Assembly (NCBI GenBank): GCA_905200545.1 | Contig: CAJKKQ010000025.1 | Location: 1 to 35,436, forward strand | Source of the DNA: an uncultured Oscillibacter sp. | GTDB lineage: Bacteria; Bacillota; Clostridia; Oscillospirales; Oscillospiraceae | DNA length: 35,436 nucleotides | Direction of reading: 5' to 3' | Notes under the pieces: generated by a model | What the model saw: only the letters and a program-made list of their open reading frames with translations | Databases searched by the model: none | What the model was told of the DNA's origin: nothing | Position numbers and translations under genes: made by a program | Shown: in pieces, positions 8,104 to 16,538 of the stretch | How the letters are laid out: each line of letters opens with the position of its first letter | Position numbering within the stretch: position 1 is the stretch's first letter

Positions 8104-9828
8104 ATGTCTGAGAGTTATGCGGGCAAGATCAACCGGAAGCTGCTGAAAAAGCGGCGCATCATCAATGCCGCCGCCGGACGGGAACCGGCGGATCTGGTGC
8201 TGAAAAACGCCACCTACGTCAATGTATTTTCCAACTCCCTCTGCACCGCCGACATCGCCGTGGCGGAAGGGCTCATCGTGGGCATGGGAGAGTACTCCGG
8301 CAACGAAGAAGTGGATATGACCGGCAAGATCGTTCTGCCGGGATTCCTGGACGCCCACATCCATCTGGAAAGCGCCCTGGTGAGCCCTAAGGAGTTCGTC
8401 AAGGCGGTGCTGCCTCACGGCACCACCACCGTTGTAACGGATCCCCACGAGATCGCCAACGTCATGGGTGCCGACGGCATCGAGTACATGCTCCAGGCCA
8501 CCGAGGGACTGCCGGTAGACGTGCGGTTCATGCTGCCCTCCTGCGTCCCCGCCACCCCTCTGGATGAGTCCGGCGCCATTCTGGACTACCGGGCCATCGA
8601 CTCCTTCTACGACCACCCCAGAGTCCAGGGTCTGGCGGAGATGATGAACTTTGTGGGCATCATCGCAGGAGACGACCAGCCGGTGGAGAAGATCGTGGCG
8701 GCTCAGGCCCATCACAAGAAGATCGACGGCCACGCCCCGGACCTGGTGGGCAACGACCTCAACGCCTACGTGGCCGCGGGCGTGTACTCCGACCACGAGT
8801 GCCACGACCTGAACGACGCCATCGCCAAGCTGGAGCGGGGCCAGTTCATTATGATCCGGGAGGGCACTGCCGCCCAGAATCTGGACGCCCTGTTCCCCCT
8901 GCTGTGCGACAAGTATTCCGAGCGGTGCATGTTCTGCAGCGATGACAAGCACCCCAGCGACCTGCTGGAAAAGGGCCACATCGACTACATGGTGAAAAAG
9001 GCCATCGCCCTGGGCGCCGACCCCATCACCGCCGTAAAGGTGGCCTGCCACAACGCTGCCCGGTACTTTTTGCTCAATAACCGGGGCGCCATCGCCCCCG
9101 GCTACCTGGCGGACTTTGTGGTCATTGACAACTTCCAGGACTTCACCATTGAAAAGGTCTACAAGCGGGGCGAGCTGATGGTGGAGAACGGCGTGGTGAA
9201 AGACTTCCCGGCGCCGCCCATTGAATCCTATCTGGAGGATCGGGCCCGGAACACCTTCCACGTGGAGACCCTCACCGCCGAGCACTTCTCGGAGCATCGG
9301 CCCCGGGGCATCATCGGCATGGTGGACGGAGAGATCACCACCGTGGACGCCGGGTACTCCGACCGCATCGATGTGGAGTACGACGTACTGAAAATCGCGG
9401 TGGTGGAGCGTCACAAGAACACCCACCACATCGGCATCGGCTTTTTGCAGGGCTACGGCCTCAAATCCGGTGCCGTGGCCACCTCCGTGTCCCACGATTC
9501 CCACAACATCATCGTGGTGGGCACCAATGAAGCCGATATGGCTGCCGCCGCCAACCGGGTGGTGGAGCTGGGCGGCGGCATCGTGGTCTGGGACGGCGGA
9601 GTCCCCAAGGCAGAAGTTCCCCTGGCCATCGCCGGCATTATGAGCGACGAACCCCTGGTGACGGTGAATGCAAAGCTGGAGGCCGCCAAGGCCGCCGCCC
9701 ACGACCTGGGCGTGAACCCCGGCATCGATCCCTTCATGACATTGAGCTTCATGGCGCTGCCGGTGATTCCCACCCTGCGCATTACCACCCGGGGCGTCTT
9801 CGACGTCTCCACCCAGAGCTACGTATAA
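8104..9828 (+). CDS. ade: Adenine deaminase
   Basis: The 574-residue amidohydrolase converts adenine to hypoxanthine and ammonia in purine salvage. The metal-binding HxH lies at 85-87 (FLDAHIHLES), followed by DPHEIANVMG, SDHECHD and the CSDDKHPSDLLEKGHID block typical of Ade/AdeC, with the family's C-terminal domain (GVNPGIDPFMTLSFMALPVIP). Full length agrees with the family. I chose the ATG at 8104 because GAAGGAG lies 6-8 nt before it; an upstream in-frame ATG at 8050 has no ribosome binding site and would add a non-homologous tail. It appears monocistronic. Confidence 0.95.
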   Translation: MSESYAGKINRKLLKKRRIINAAAGREPADLVLKNATYVNVFSNSLCTADIAVAEGLIVGMGEYSGNEEVDMTGKIVLPGFLDAHIHLESALVSPKEFVKAVLPHGTTTVVTDPHEIANVMGADGIEYMLQATEGLPVDVRFMLPSCVPATPLDESGAILDYRAIDSFYDHPRVQGLAEMMNFVGIIAGDDQPVEKIVAAQAHHKKIDGHAPDLVGNDLNAYVAAGVYSDHECHDLNDAIAKLERGQFIMIREGTAAQNLDALFPLLCDKYSERCMFCSDDKHPSDLLEKGHIDYMVKKAIALGADPITAVKVACHNAARYFLLNNRGAIAPGYLADFVVIDNFQDFTIEKVYKRGELMVENGVVKDFPAPPIESYLEDRARNTFHVETLTAEHFSEHRPRGIIGMVDGEITTVDAGYSDRIDVEYDVLKIAVVERHKNTHHIGIGFLQGYGLKSGAVATSVSHDSHNIIVVGTNEADMAAAANRVVELGGGIVVWDGGVPKAEVPLAIAGIMSDEPLVTVNAKLEAAKAAAHDLGVNPGIDPFMTLSFMALPVIPTLRITTRGVFDVSTQSYV

Positions 9829-9844
9829 AGACCTCCTCAAAATA

Positions 9845-9871
9845 TTAGCACTCTCACATTGAGAGTGCTAA
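9845..9871. promoter_or_regulatory. CIRCE operator (HrcA binding site)
   Basis: TTAGCACTC-N9-GAGTGCTAA matches the CIRCE consensus perfectly. The dyad extends outward to 16-bp arms (9840-9855 and 9861-9876). HrcA bound here would repress the downstream hsp20 gene until heat or misfolded protein titrates GroE/HrcA. Its strong dyad could also stop transcription from ade. Confidence 0.95.
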
Positions 9872-9942
9872 TATTTACAAATCGTTCATATTTCTGTCAT
9901 ACAATTTCCGATTTTGGGCTCTATCATAAGGCTTGTAAAAAA

Positions 9943-10050
9943 GAACAGGGGCGATGGAAGAACCCCCGTTCCCATCCGGCGGCATCCTGATGATCCATAA
10001 CCGCCGAATCAATTCCGGATCATGCTTCATATATTAAGGAGGAATTGATT
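9943..10050 (+). promoter_or_regulatory. Structured hsp20 5' leader, candidate RNA thermometer
   Basis: Three successive stems can form: 9943-9951 with 9963-9971 (one mismatch), 9977-9982 with 10001-10006 (GC only), and AATCAATTCC (10007-10016) with GGAATTGATT (10041-10050). The last stem is a perfect, AU-rich 10-bp pairing that captures the end of the Shine-Dalgarno AAGGAGG and abuts the ATG at 10051. Multi-hairpin leaders whose final weak stem hides the ribosome binding site are the hallmark of ROSE-like thermometers on small heat-shock genes. The function is inferred from folding by eye. Confidence 0.5.
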
Positions 10051-10497
10051 ATGTTTGACCTGAGACCTTATGGCAGAAATTCTATGAACGTTTGGAACCC
10101 GTTCTCCGAGATGGAGGAAATGGAAAAGCGCTTTTTCAACAACAACTTCTTCTCCAGCCCCAGCTTGGCGGAGTTCAAGACCGACATCACCGATGAGGGT
10201 GACCACTACACCCTGAAGGCTGACCTGCCCGGCTTCAAGAAGGAAGATATCCACCTGAATCTGGACGGCGACACCCTGACCATCCAGGCGGAACGTCACT
10301 CCGAGCACGAGGATGCCCAGAAGAAAGACAAGTACGTCTGCTGCGAGCGCTCCTACGGTGCTTACAGCCGGAGCTTCGATGTCTCCGGCATCCGGGCCGA
10401 CGAGATCACCGCCAGCTACGAAGGCGGCGTTCTGGAGCTGAAGATGCCCAAGAAGACCGCCCAGGCTCCTGCCAGCCGGCAGATCTCCATCCAGTAA
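10051..10497 (+). CDS. hsp20: Small heat-shock protein, Hsp20/alpha-crystallin family
   Basis: The 148-residue ATP-independent holdase has an N-terminal arm with the usual MFDLRPYGRN and NPFSEMEEME start, an alpha-crystallin domain (about 40-130, with ADLPGFKKEDIHLNLDGDTL and YGAYSRSF) and a C-terminal tail with a plausible I-x-I motif (RQISIQ). It binds unfolding proteins during heat stress. The ATG at 10051 follows AAGGAGG by 8 nt; a TTG at 10045 is too close to the ribosome binding site. CIRCE and a structured leader control it. Confidence 0.95.
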   Translation: MFDLRPYGRNSMNVWNPFSEMEEMEKRFFNNNFFSSPSLAEFKTDITDEGDHYTLKADLPGFKKEDIHLNLDGDTLTIQAERHSEHEDAQKKDKYVCCERSYGAYSRSFDVSGIRADEITASYEGGVLELKMPKKTAQAPASRQISIQ

Positions 10498-10510
10498 TCC
10501 CATAAGCAAA

Positions 10511-10547
10511 ATGAGCCCCGCGGCTTTAGCCGCGGGGCTCATTTCTT
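10511..10547. terminator. Bidirectional terminator between hsp20 and the hydrolase gene
   Basis: A perfect 15-bp stem (10511-10525 with 10528-10542) contains GAGCCCCGCGGCT and is followed by TTCTT. It serves the two convergent genes. Confidence 0.88.
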
Positions 10548-11094
10548 ATGCTTCCTGAACCACAGTGATCTGGCAGGCCTTCATGGCCTCCAGAGCCGTG
10601 CGGTGGGCCTGAGGCGTCACCCCGGCACAGCATCCGGCCTCCACCATGATCTCCGCCTCCGGCAAAAAGGCCTTCACCAGCAGGGCGTTGGAGAGGACGC
10701 AGATATCCGTGCACACCCCGATGAGCGTCACCTTCTCCACCCCGGGCTGTCCCTGTTTGCGCAGATCCTCGTCCTGGGCTTTCAGCAACGCCCCCAGGTA
10801 CCGGCTGCCGAAGGTAGGTTTGTCAATGGGATGGGCGGCGTACTCCTGAAGCTGGGGGATGATCTCCCACCCCTCCGTTCCCCGGATGCAGTGGAGCACC
10901 GGCAGCTTCTTCCCCTCCTGGGTGGAAAGATAGTCCGCCTCATGGGTATCCCGGGTAAAAAAGACGGTCTCACCCCGGTTGAGTCCATCCACCACCCGCC
11001 CCACCACGTAGGGTACAATGTCAGCGGCCTCCTGCGTCCCCAAGGCACCGGAGACGAAGTCGTTCTGCATATCCACAACCACCAATACATCCAT
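10546..11094 (-). CDS. Nicotinamidase/isochorismatase-family cysteine hydrolase
   Basis: The 182-residue protein starts MDVLVVVDMQNDF. Candidate catalytic residues are Asp8 (DMQNDF), Lys92 (DKPTFGS) and Cys132 in VCTDICVLSNAL, the D-K-C triad of the family. Asp49, His51 and His68 could bind metal as in PncA. It most likely deamidates nicotinamide to nicotinate for NAD salvage, though other amide substrates are possible. The reading frame is open far upstream, but the family start and GGGAGGG before the ATG at 11094 fix the N-terminus. It is divergent from the NSS transporter. Confidence 0.85.
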   Translation of the reverse strand: MDVLVVVDMQNDFVSGALGTQEAADIVPYVVGRVVDGLNRGETVFFTRDTHEADYLSTQEGKKLPVLHCIRGTEGWEIIPQLQEYAAHPIDKPTFGSRYLGALLKAQDEDLRKQGQPGVEKVTLIGVCTDICVLSNALLVKAFLPEAEIMVEAGCCAGVTPQAHRTALEAMKACQITVVQEA

Positions 11095-11179
11095 ATGTGA
11101 TCCCTCCCGCTGTGTTTTTCTCACTATAGCAAATTCTCCTCCCCGGCGCAAGAGTGTCCTCCTGCCGAGGAAAAAGAAG

Positions 11180-11208
11180 TTGACTTTTCCCTGGTAAACG
11201 ACTAACAT
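11180..11208 (+). promoter_or_regulatory. Promoter of the NSS transporter gene
   Basis: TTGACT (11180-11185) is separated by 17 bp from TAACAT (11203-11208), about 65 bp before the start codon. Confidence 0.6.
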
Positions 11209-11219
11209 AGATGTGTTGT

Positions 11220-11244
11220 CGGCAAATTTTCCAAGAATTTGCCG
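11220..11244 (+). promoter_or_regulatory. Inverted repeat in the NSS transporter leader
   Basis: CGGCAAATT and AATTTGCCG form perfect 9-bp arms separated by 7 nt, just after the expected transcription start. It could be an operator or an RNA hairpin. No partner is known. Confidence 0.4.
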
Positions 11245-11274
11245 GAATCGTGTGAGAAATAAGGAGAGAGAACA

Positions 11275-12711
11275 TTGAAGCGTGAAAACTTCCAATCCCG
11301 TCTGGGATTCCTGCTGGTGAGCGCCGGCTGCGCCATCGGCATCGGCAATGTGTGGAAATTCCCCTATATCACCGGCCTTTACGGCGGCGGCGTGTTCGTG
11401 CTTTTCTACCTGCTGTTCCTGGTGATCATGGGCGTGCCTGTGCTGACCATGGAGCTGGCGGTGGGCCGTGCCAGCCGCAAGAGCGCGGTGGAGGGCTACA
11501 AAGCGCTGGAACCCAAGGGCAGCAGATGGCACATCCACGGCTGGTTCTGCATCATCGGCTGCTGCCTTCTGATGATGTACTACACCACCGTGGCCGGCTG
11601 GATGCTGGACTACTTCTATAAGTTTGCCGTGGGTGCCTTTGAGGGCGTGTCCAACGACGCCGTGGACGGCGTATTTTCCACCATGCTGGCCAATCCCGGC
11701 GAGATGACCATTTTTATGGTGATCATCGTACTGGCTGGCTTCCTGGTGTGTTCCTTCGGCCTGCAGAAGGGTCTGGAGCGCATCAGTAAGTGGATGATGC
11801 TGGCCCTGCTGACCCTGATCGTGGTGCTGGCTGTCCATAGCCTGACCCTGGACGGCGCCATGGAGGGCGTGAAGTTCTACCTGCTGCCGGACTTCCAGCG
11901 TGCTTCCGAGGCGGGCCTCGGCAACGTCATCACCGCCGCCATGAACCAGTCCTTCTTCACCCTGAGCCTGGGCATCGCCGCCATGGAGATCTTCGGCAGC
12001 TACATGTCCCGGGAGCACTCCCTCACCGGCGAGGCCGTGCGGATCTGCTGCCTGGACACCTTCGTGGCCCTTATGTCCGGCATGATCATCTTCCCCGCCT
12101 GCTTCTCCTTCGGCGTGGAGGCCAACAGCGGCCCTGCCCTGATCTTCATGACGCTGCCCCGGGTATTTGTCAACATGGCCGGCGGCCGGCTGTGGGGCGC
12201 ACTGTTCTTCCTGTTCATGACCTTTGCCAGCTTCACTACGGTGCTGGCGGTGTTTGAGAACATCATGGCCAGCTGCATCGACAGCTTCGGCTGGTCCCGG
12301 AAGAAGGCCACCGCCATCTGCTGCGTGTTCATTCTTATTGCCAGCATGCCCTGTGTGCTGGGCTACAACCTCTGGTACTTCGAGGCCACGCTGCCCAGCG
12401 GCGCTGTGGGCCAGATCCTGGATATCGAGGACTTCCTGGTGAGCAACCTGCTGCTTCCCATCGGCTCTCTGATCTACCTGCTCTTCTGCGTCTCCAAATG
12501 GGGCTGGGGCTTTGACAAGTACCTGGCAGAGGCCAATACCGGCACCGGACTTCGGATGGCCCGTGTCTTCAAGCCCTACTTCCAGTTCATCCTGCCCATC
12601 ATCATCCTGGCTATTCTGATTCTGGGCCTTTCCAACTGGTTCTGGCGAATCCTGATCTGTGTCCTCGTGGCGCTCTTCGTGTTCTTCATGGCCCGCCGCA
12701 GCAAAAACTGA
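11275..12711 (+). CDS. Neurotransmitter:sodium symporter family transporter
   Basis: The 478-residue membrane protein has the diagnostic NSS N-terminus (SRLGFLLVSAGCAIGIGNVWKFPY, positions about 8-31), whose unwound TM1 binds sodium and substrate, and about 12 hydrophobic segments. Relatives such as LeuT, MhsT and TnaT co-transport amino acids with sodium. The TTG start at 11275 is supported by AAGGAGAG a few nucleotides upstream and by the family N-terminus. The amino acid carried cannot be assigned. It is flanked by its own promoter and terminator. Confidence 0.93.
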   Translation: MKRENFQSRLGFLLVSAGCAIGIGNVWKFPYITGLYGGGVFVLFYLLFLVIMGVPVLTMELAVGRASRKSAVEGYKALEPKGSRWHIHGWFCIIGCCLLMMYYTTVAGWMLDYFYKFAVGAFEGVSNDAVDGVFSTMLANPGEMTIFMVIIVLAGFLVCSFGLQKGLERISKWMMLALLTLIVVLAVHSLTLDGAMEGVKFYLLPDFQRASEAGLGNVITAAMNQSFFTLSLGIAAMEIFGSYMSREHSLTGEAVRICCLDTFVALMSGMIIFPACFSFGVEANSGPALIFMTLPRVFVNMAGGRLWGALFFLFMTFASFTTVLAVFENIMASCIDSFGWSRKKATAICCVFILIASMPCVLGYNLWYFEATLPSGAVGQILDIEDFLVSNLLLPIGSLIYLLFCVSKWGWGFDKYLAEANTGTGLRMARVFKPYFQFILPIIILAILILGLSNWFWRILICVLVALFVFFMARRSKN

Positions 12712-12727
12712 TCTCCTATAAACTGCC

Positions 12728-12763
12728 GCAGCGGCCAGCCGAAACCGGCTGGCCGCTGCTTTT
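12728..12763 (+). terminator. Terminator of the NSS transporter gene
   Basis: A perfect 14-bp stem (12728-12741 with 12746-12759) has an AAAC loop and is followed by TTTT. Confidence 0.9.
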
Positions 12764-12834
12764 ACTGATCCCAGTTGCGATATGAAAAAGCCGCCGGACT
12801 TGCCGGTGGCTTTTATTTTACCGTTTTTAGGCTC

Positions 12835-13542
12835 TCAGATACCGGCGGGCTGATTTTCGGAGGTCTCTTCTTGGATCTCCTCCCGTTTTTCCGGCTGCTC
12901 TTTCAGGCTCCGGATCCAGCCGATCAGCGGCAGGCGCCGGTCGATGATATTGACGAACTTCCCCACCGTCAGAGCGGAGACCACCGTGCCCACACCGATG
13001 CCGTTGAGCTTGCCGAAGAACAGGAAGGAGAGCGCCACCGCAATGACGATCAGTGTCACATCAAAGTAGACCTTCACGGTACCGAACCGCTTTCCGCTGA
13101 CCTGGGAGATGGCCCGCACAACGCCCTCTCCCGGAACCACCAGAGTATCCGGCGCCACCTCAATGGAGATGCCCACCGCCAGGATCACGCAGCCCACCAG
13201 CAGGCTGATGAGCCGTACCAACAGCGTCTCCGGCTGAAAGAACCACAGCAGCGCCATACTGACATCGATGAGGCTGCTGAAGAGAATATTGACGGCGATC
13301 TGGAGGAACTGGATGGGGTGAAAATCCCGCTTTAGCAACACGATCTGCGTCAAAATGAACAACATATTGAACAAAAAGGTGGTCATGCCGAAGCTCATGC
13401 TGGGCTGCCACAAGCTCAGCACATAGGGGACACTGGAGATCTGGGAAGTTCCCAGGGCGCTCTTGGTAATAAAGGCCACCCCAAACGAGTTGATGGCCAC
13501 CCCCAAGACAAAGAACCCGTACCGCGGTGCAAGATGTTTCAT
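12835..13542 (-). CDS. YczE/YitT-type membrane protein
   Basis: The 235-residue protein has five to six hydrophobic helices and the N-terminal pattern FGVAFITKSALGTSQISSVPYVLS, typical of the YczE/YyaS/YitT-like family, whose biochemical role is poorly known (some members are linked to export or antibiotic production). The C-terminal 30 residues are charged and cytoplasmic. It overlaps the upstream MarR gene by 4 nt (ATGA), so the two are translated together and the regulator probably controls this transporter-like protein. Confidence 0.75.
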   Translation of the reverse strand: MKHLAPRYGFFVLGVAINSFGVAFITKSALGTSQISSVPYVLSLWQPSMSFGMTTFLFNMLFILTQIVLLKRDFHPIQFLQIAVNILFSSLIDVSMALLWFFQPETLLVRLISLLVGCVILAVGISIEVAPDTLVVPGEGVVRAISQVSGKRFGTVKVYFDVTLIVIAVALSFLFFGKLNGIGVGTVVSALTVGKFVNIIDRRLPLIGWIRSLKEQPEKREEIQEETSENQPAGI

Positions 13543-13967
13543 TTCGTCTCCTCCTCCAAATTCTGCGTTACTGTTTTCAGCAGCCGTACCAGCTGGGATT
13601 GCTCCTCCGGGGACAGGTTCCGGGCTGCCTGGGCGTCCGTCTGGCGGAAGATCTCCTTGGCCTGCTCCGCCAAAGCACGTCCTTCATCCGTCAGCCGGAG
13701 GAAGGACGCCCGTTTATCCTGACCGTTTTCCTCCCTGACAATCAGTCCCTGGCGCTCCATCCGCCCCAACAGATTGGTCATGGTGGACTTGTCCAACACG
13801 CAGTCCCGGCAGATATCCCGGGCAATGCAGCCATCGTGCTCCAGCAGATACTCCAGGATCTTGGGCTGCCCGGGATAAAGGCCCAGTACAGCAATCTGCT
13901 GGGTGATAAGGCGGTTGCTGTGATGGAAAGCCCGCAGCAGCAAAAAGTGCAGCTCCTGATCCAGCAT
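13539..13967 (-). CDS. MarR-family transcriptional regulator
   Basis: The 142-residue winged helix-turn-helix protein has the recognition region DICRDCVLDKSTMTNLLGRMERQGL (about 51-75) and wing REENGQDKRASFLRLTDEG, both typical of MarR. MarR proteins are dimers that release DNA on binding small phenolic ligands or on oxidation, and usually repress themselves and an adjacent transporter. An upstream GTTT-AATT-AAAC dyad just after its -10 box fits autorepression. The ligand is unknown. Confidence 0.9.
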   Translation of the reverse strand: MLDQELHFLLLRAFHHSNRLITQQIAVLGLYPGQPKILEYLLEHDGCIARDICRDCVLDKSTMTNLLGRMERQGLIVREENGQDKRASFLRLTDEGRALAEQAKEIFRQTDAQAARNLSPEEQSQLVRLLKTVTQNLEEETK

Positions 13968-13989
13968 CTTTCTCTTTCCTCCGCAATTA

Positions 13990-14039
13990 GTTTTAATTCA
14001 AACCTTTTATATGATAGTGCATTTTCCTATCTGATACAA
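13990..14039 (-). promoter_or_regulatory. Promoter and candidate operator of the MarR/YczE operon
   Basis: On the minus strand TTGTAT (14039-14034) is separated by 17 bp from TATCAT (14016-14011). A partial palindrome GTTTTAATTCAAAC (13990-14003), centred on AATT, lies directly downstream where a bound MarR dimer would block initiation. The rest of the 330-bp gap up to 14296 holds no gene that I can support. Confidence 0.55.
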
Positions 14040-14219
14040 TATACAATGTCCCAGAAAACCCACAGCCAACTCCGCAGGTTGTTGGCTCTTTTCACAAGAC
14101 CGCTCTTGAGGGCGGAAGCCCTTCCGGCATTGTCCCCTCCCAATGCCCTCCCGCCGCCGCCGATTCTGTCACCCTCGCCAAATTTGCAGGAAGAAGTGCT
14201 CAATCCTGCAAAACAGGGC

Positions 14220-14248
14220 TTTTCAAGCGGAATCCTTTGTGGTATATT
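14220..14248 (+). promoter_or_regulatory. Possible promoter of the hydratase-icd operon
   Basis: TTTTCA (14220-14225) is separated by 17 bp from TATATT (14243-14248), about 50 bp before the hydratase start. A short hairpin CACGGG-CTC-CCCGTG (14262-14276) follows, and then AGGAGG. Confidence 0.45.
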
Positions 14249-14296
14249 GAAACGCAAGAAACACGGGCTCCCCGTGATACGCAGGAGGTCTCCCCC

Positions 14297-16537
14297 ATGA
14301 TCACACTTCACGAAAACGGCGCCTTTTTGGTAAACGGCGCCCCCTGTGCCAGCGCTTCCCTCTCCCCGGAGGAAGGCCGCAGGCGGACCATGGCATACAG
14401 CATTCTCCAGTCCCACAGTGTCTCCGGCGATCCGGGGCACCTGCAGATCAAGTTTGACGCCCTGATCTCTCACGACATCACCTATGTGGGCATCATCCAG
14501 CAGGCCCGGGCCTCCGGCATGAAGGAATTTCCGATTCCCTACGCCCTCACCAACTGCCACAACAGCCTCTGCGCCGTGGGCGGTACCATCAATGAGGACG
14601 ACCATGTCTTTGGCCTCTCTGCCGCCAAGAAATACGGCGGTATCTATGTCCCCGCCAACCAGTCCGTCATCCACTCCTATGCCCGGGAGCAGATGGCCGG
14701 ATGCGGCAGGATGATCCTGGGCTCCGACTCCCACACCCGGTACGGGGCTCTTGGCACCATGGCCGTGGGCGAGGGCGGACCGGAGCTTGCCAAGCAGCTG
14801 CTGAAAAACACCTGGGACATCGACTATCCGGAAGTGGTGCTGGTGTATCTCACCGGCACGCCCCGCCGGGGCGTCGGCCCGCACGACGTGGCCATCGCTC
14901 TGGTGAAGGCCACCTTTGCCTCCGGCTTTGTCAACAACCGGGTGCTGGAGTTCTGTGGGCCGGGCATCGCCTCGCTGCCCATCGACTTCCGCAACGGCAT
15001 CGATGTCATGACCACGGAGACCACCTGCCTCTCCTCCATCTGGGAGACGGACGCTGTGACGGAGGGCTTCTACCAGGCCCACCAGCGTCCCGGGGACTAC
15101 CGCCCCCTCCACCCCCAGGACGGCGCGTACTATGACCGGTACATTGAGATCGACCTCTCTCAGGTGGAGCCCATGATCGCCCTGCCCTTCCACCCCTCCA
15201 ACGCCTGGACCATCCGGGAATTCCTGGACAATGCGGAGGAGATCCTTGCCGGGGTGGAGGCGGACGCCCGTAAGCGTTATCCCAAGGCGGATCCCCAGCT
15301 TTGCTGCAAGATCCATGACGGCGGCGTCTGGGCTGACCAAGGCGTCATCGCCGGGTGCGCCGGCGGCCTCTTTGACAACATCACCGAGGCGGCGGACATC
15401 CTCCGGGGCGGCTCCACCGGAAACGGTGCCTTTACCCTGGATGTGTACCCCACCAGCGTGCCGGTGAGCCTGGAGCTCACCAAAATCGGCGCCACGGCGG
15501 ACCTGCTGGAGACCGGCGCCGTCATCAAGCCCAGCTTCTGCGGCCCCTGCTTCGGCGCTGGGGACGTCCCCGCCAACAACGGTCTCTCCCTGCGGCACAC
15601 CACCCGCAACTTCCCCAACCGGGAGGGCTCCAAACCCGGCGAGGGCCAGTTTGCCGCCGTGTGCCTCATGGACGCCCGGTCCATTGCCGCCACGGCCTTG
15701 AACGGCGGAAAGATCACGCCTGCTACGGACATCGACTATGCCCCCGTCCACCACGACTACCACTTTGACAAGGGCGTCTATGACCGGCGTCTCTACTACG
15801 GCTTCGGCAAAGCGGATCCCAGCGTGGAGCTGGTGATGGGGCCCAACATCACCGACTGGCCCAAGATGCAGCCCCTCTCTGAGAACCTGCTGGTGGAACT
15901 GGCCGCGGTGCTGCGGGATCCCGTCACCACCACCGACGAGCTGATCCCCTCCGGCGAGACCTCCTCCTACCGCTCCAACCCCCTGCGGCTGGCGGAGTTC
16001 ACCCTCTCCCGCCGGGAGCCCGCCTATGTGGGCCGGGCCAAGGCTGCAGCGGCTCTGGAGGCAGAACGCCGTGCCGGCAAGGCTCCGGAGGCGCTGAAGA
16101 CCGTCCTGGACAAGGTGGGTGACGGCGCGGCCCTGCTGGGCAATACCCAGTTCGGCTCCTGCGTCTTTGCCAACAAGCCAGGCGACGGTTCCGCCCGGGA
16201 GCAGGCGGCCTCCTGCCAGAAAGTGCTGGGCGGCTTCGCCAATATCTGCTACGAGTTTGCCACCAAGCGCTACCGCTCCAACTGCATCAACTGGGGCATC
16301 CTGCCCTTCACCCTGGACCAGGGGACGGAATTCCCCTATGAAAGCGGCGACTACGTGTTTGTGCCCGGCATCCGGGCGGCCATTGCCGCTGGCACCGAGG
16401 ACATCCCCGCCAAGGTCATCCGTGCCAACGGTACCGTGGAGGATCTGACGCTCCACGTCCGGGGCCTGACCGAGGATGAAAAGGAGATCATCCTGGATGG
16501 GTGCCTGATGAATTACTACGCAAAGAGGGCTGATTGA
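14297..16537 (+). CDS. Aconitase-family hydratase (YbhJ type)
   Basis: The 746-residue protein has aconitase-type motifs: GSDSHTRYG (142-150) and three cysteines at 354 (IAGC), 415 and 418 (SFCGPC), spaced like the [4Fe-4S] ligands of aconitase. It resembles the divergent YbhJ branch more than AcnA or AcnB. It probably isomerises citrate to isocitrate, because the next gene, one base away, is isocitrate dehydrogenase; together they would feed 2-oxoglutarate for glutamate synthesis. The ATG at 14297 follows AGGAGG and gives the family N-terminus. E. coli YbhJ has no established activity, so catalysis is inferred from conserved ligands and context. Confidence 0.85.
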   Translation: MITLHENGAFLVNGAPCASASLSPEEGRRRTMAYSILQSHSVSGDPGHLQIKFDALISHDITYVGIIQQARASGMKEFPIPYALTNCHNSLCAVGGTINEDDHVFGLSAAKKYGGIYVPANQSVIHSYAREQMAGCGRMILGSDSHTRYGALGTMAVGEGGPELAKQLLKNTWDIDYPEVVLVYLTGTPRRGVGPHDVAIALVKATFASGFVNNRVLEFCGPGIASLPIDFRNGIDVMTTETTCLSSIWETDAVTEGFYQAHQRPGDYRPLHPQDGAYYDRYIEIDLSQVEPMIALPFHPSNAWTIREFLDNAEEILAGVEADARKRYPKADPQLCCKIHDGGVWADQGVIAGCAGGLFDNITEAADILRGGSTGNGAFTLDVYPTSVPVSLELTKIGATADLLETGAVIKPSFCGPCFGAGDVPANNGLSLRHTTRNFPNREGSKPGEGQFAAVCLMDARSIAATALNGGKITPATDIDYAPVHHDYHFDKGVYDRRLYYGFGKADPSVELVMGPNITDWPKMQPLSENLLVELAAVLRDPVTTTDELIPSGETSSYRSNPLRLAEFTLSRREPAYVGRAKAAAALEAERRAGKAPEALKTVLDKVGDGAALLGNTQFGSCVFANKPGDGSAREQAASCQKVLGGFANICYEFATKRYRSNCINWGILPFTLDQGTEFPYESGDYVFVPGIRAAIAAGTEDIPAKVIRANGTVEDLTLHVRGLTEDEKEIILDGCLMNYYAKRAD

Positions 16538-16538
16538 G

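Noticed and set aside
8077..9840. Long minus-strand open frame opposite adenine deaminase
   Set aside because: Shadow frame of a well-conserved gene, with no motif support.
11095..12018. N-terminal extension of the nicotinamidase-like gene
   Set aside because: The extra 300 residues are antisense to the NSS transporter; the family start and ribosome binding site are at 11094.
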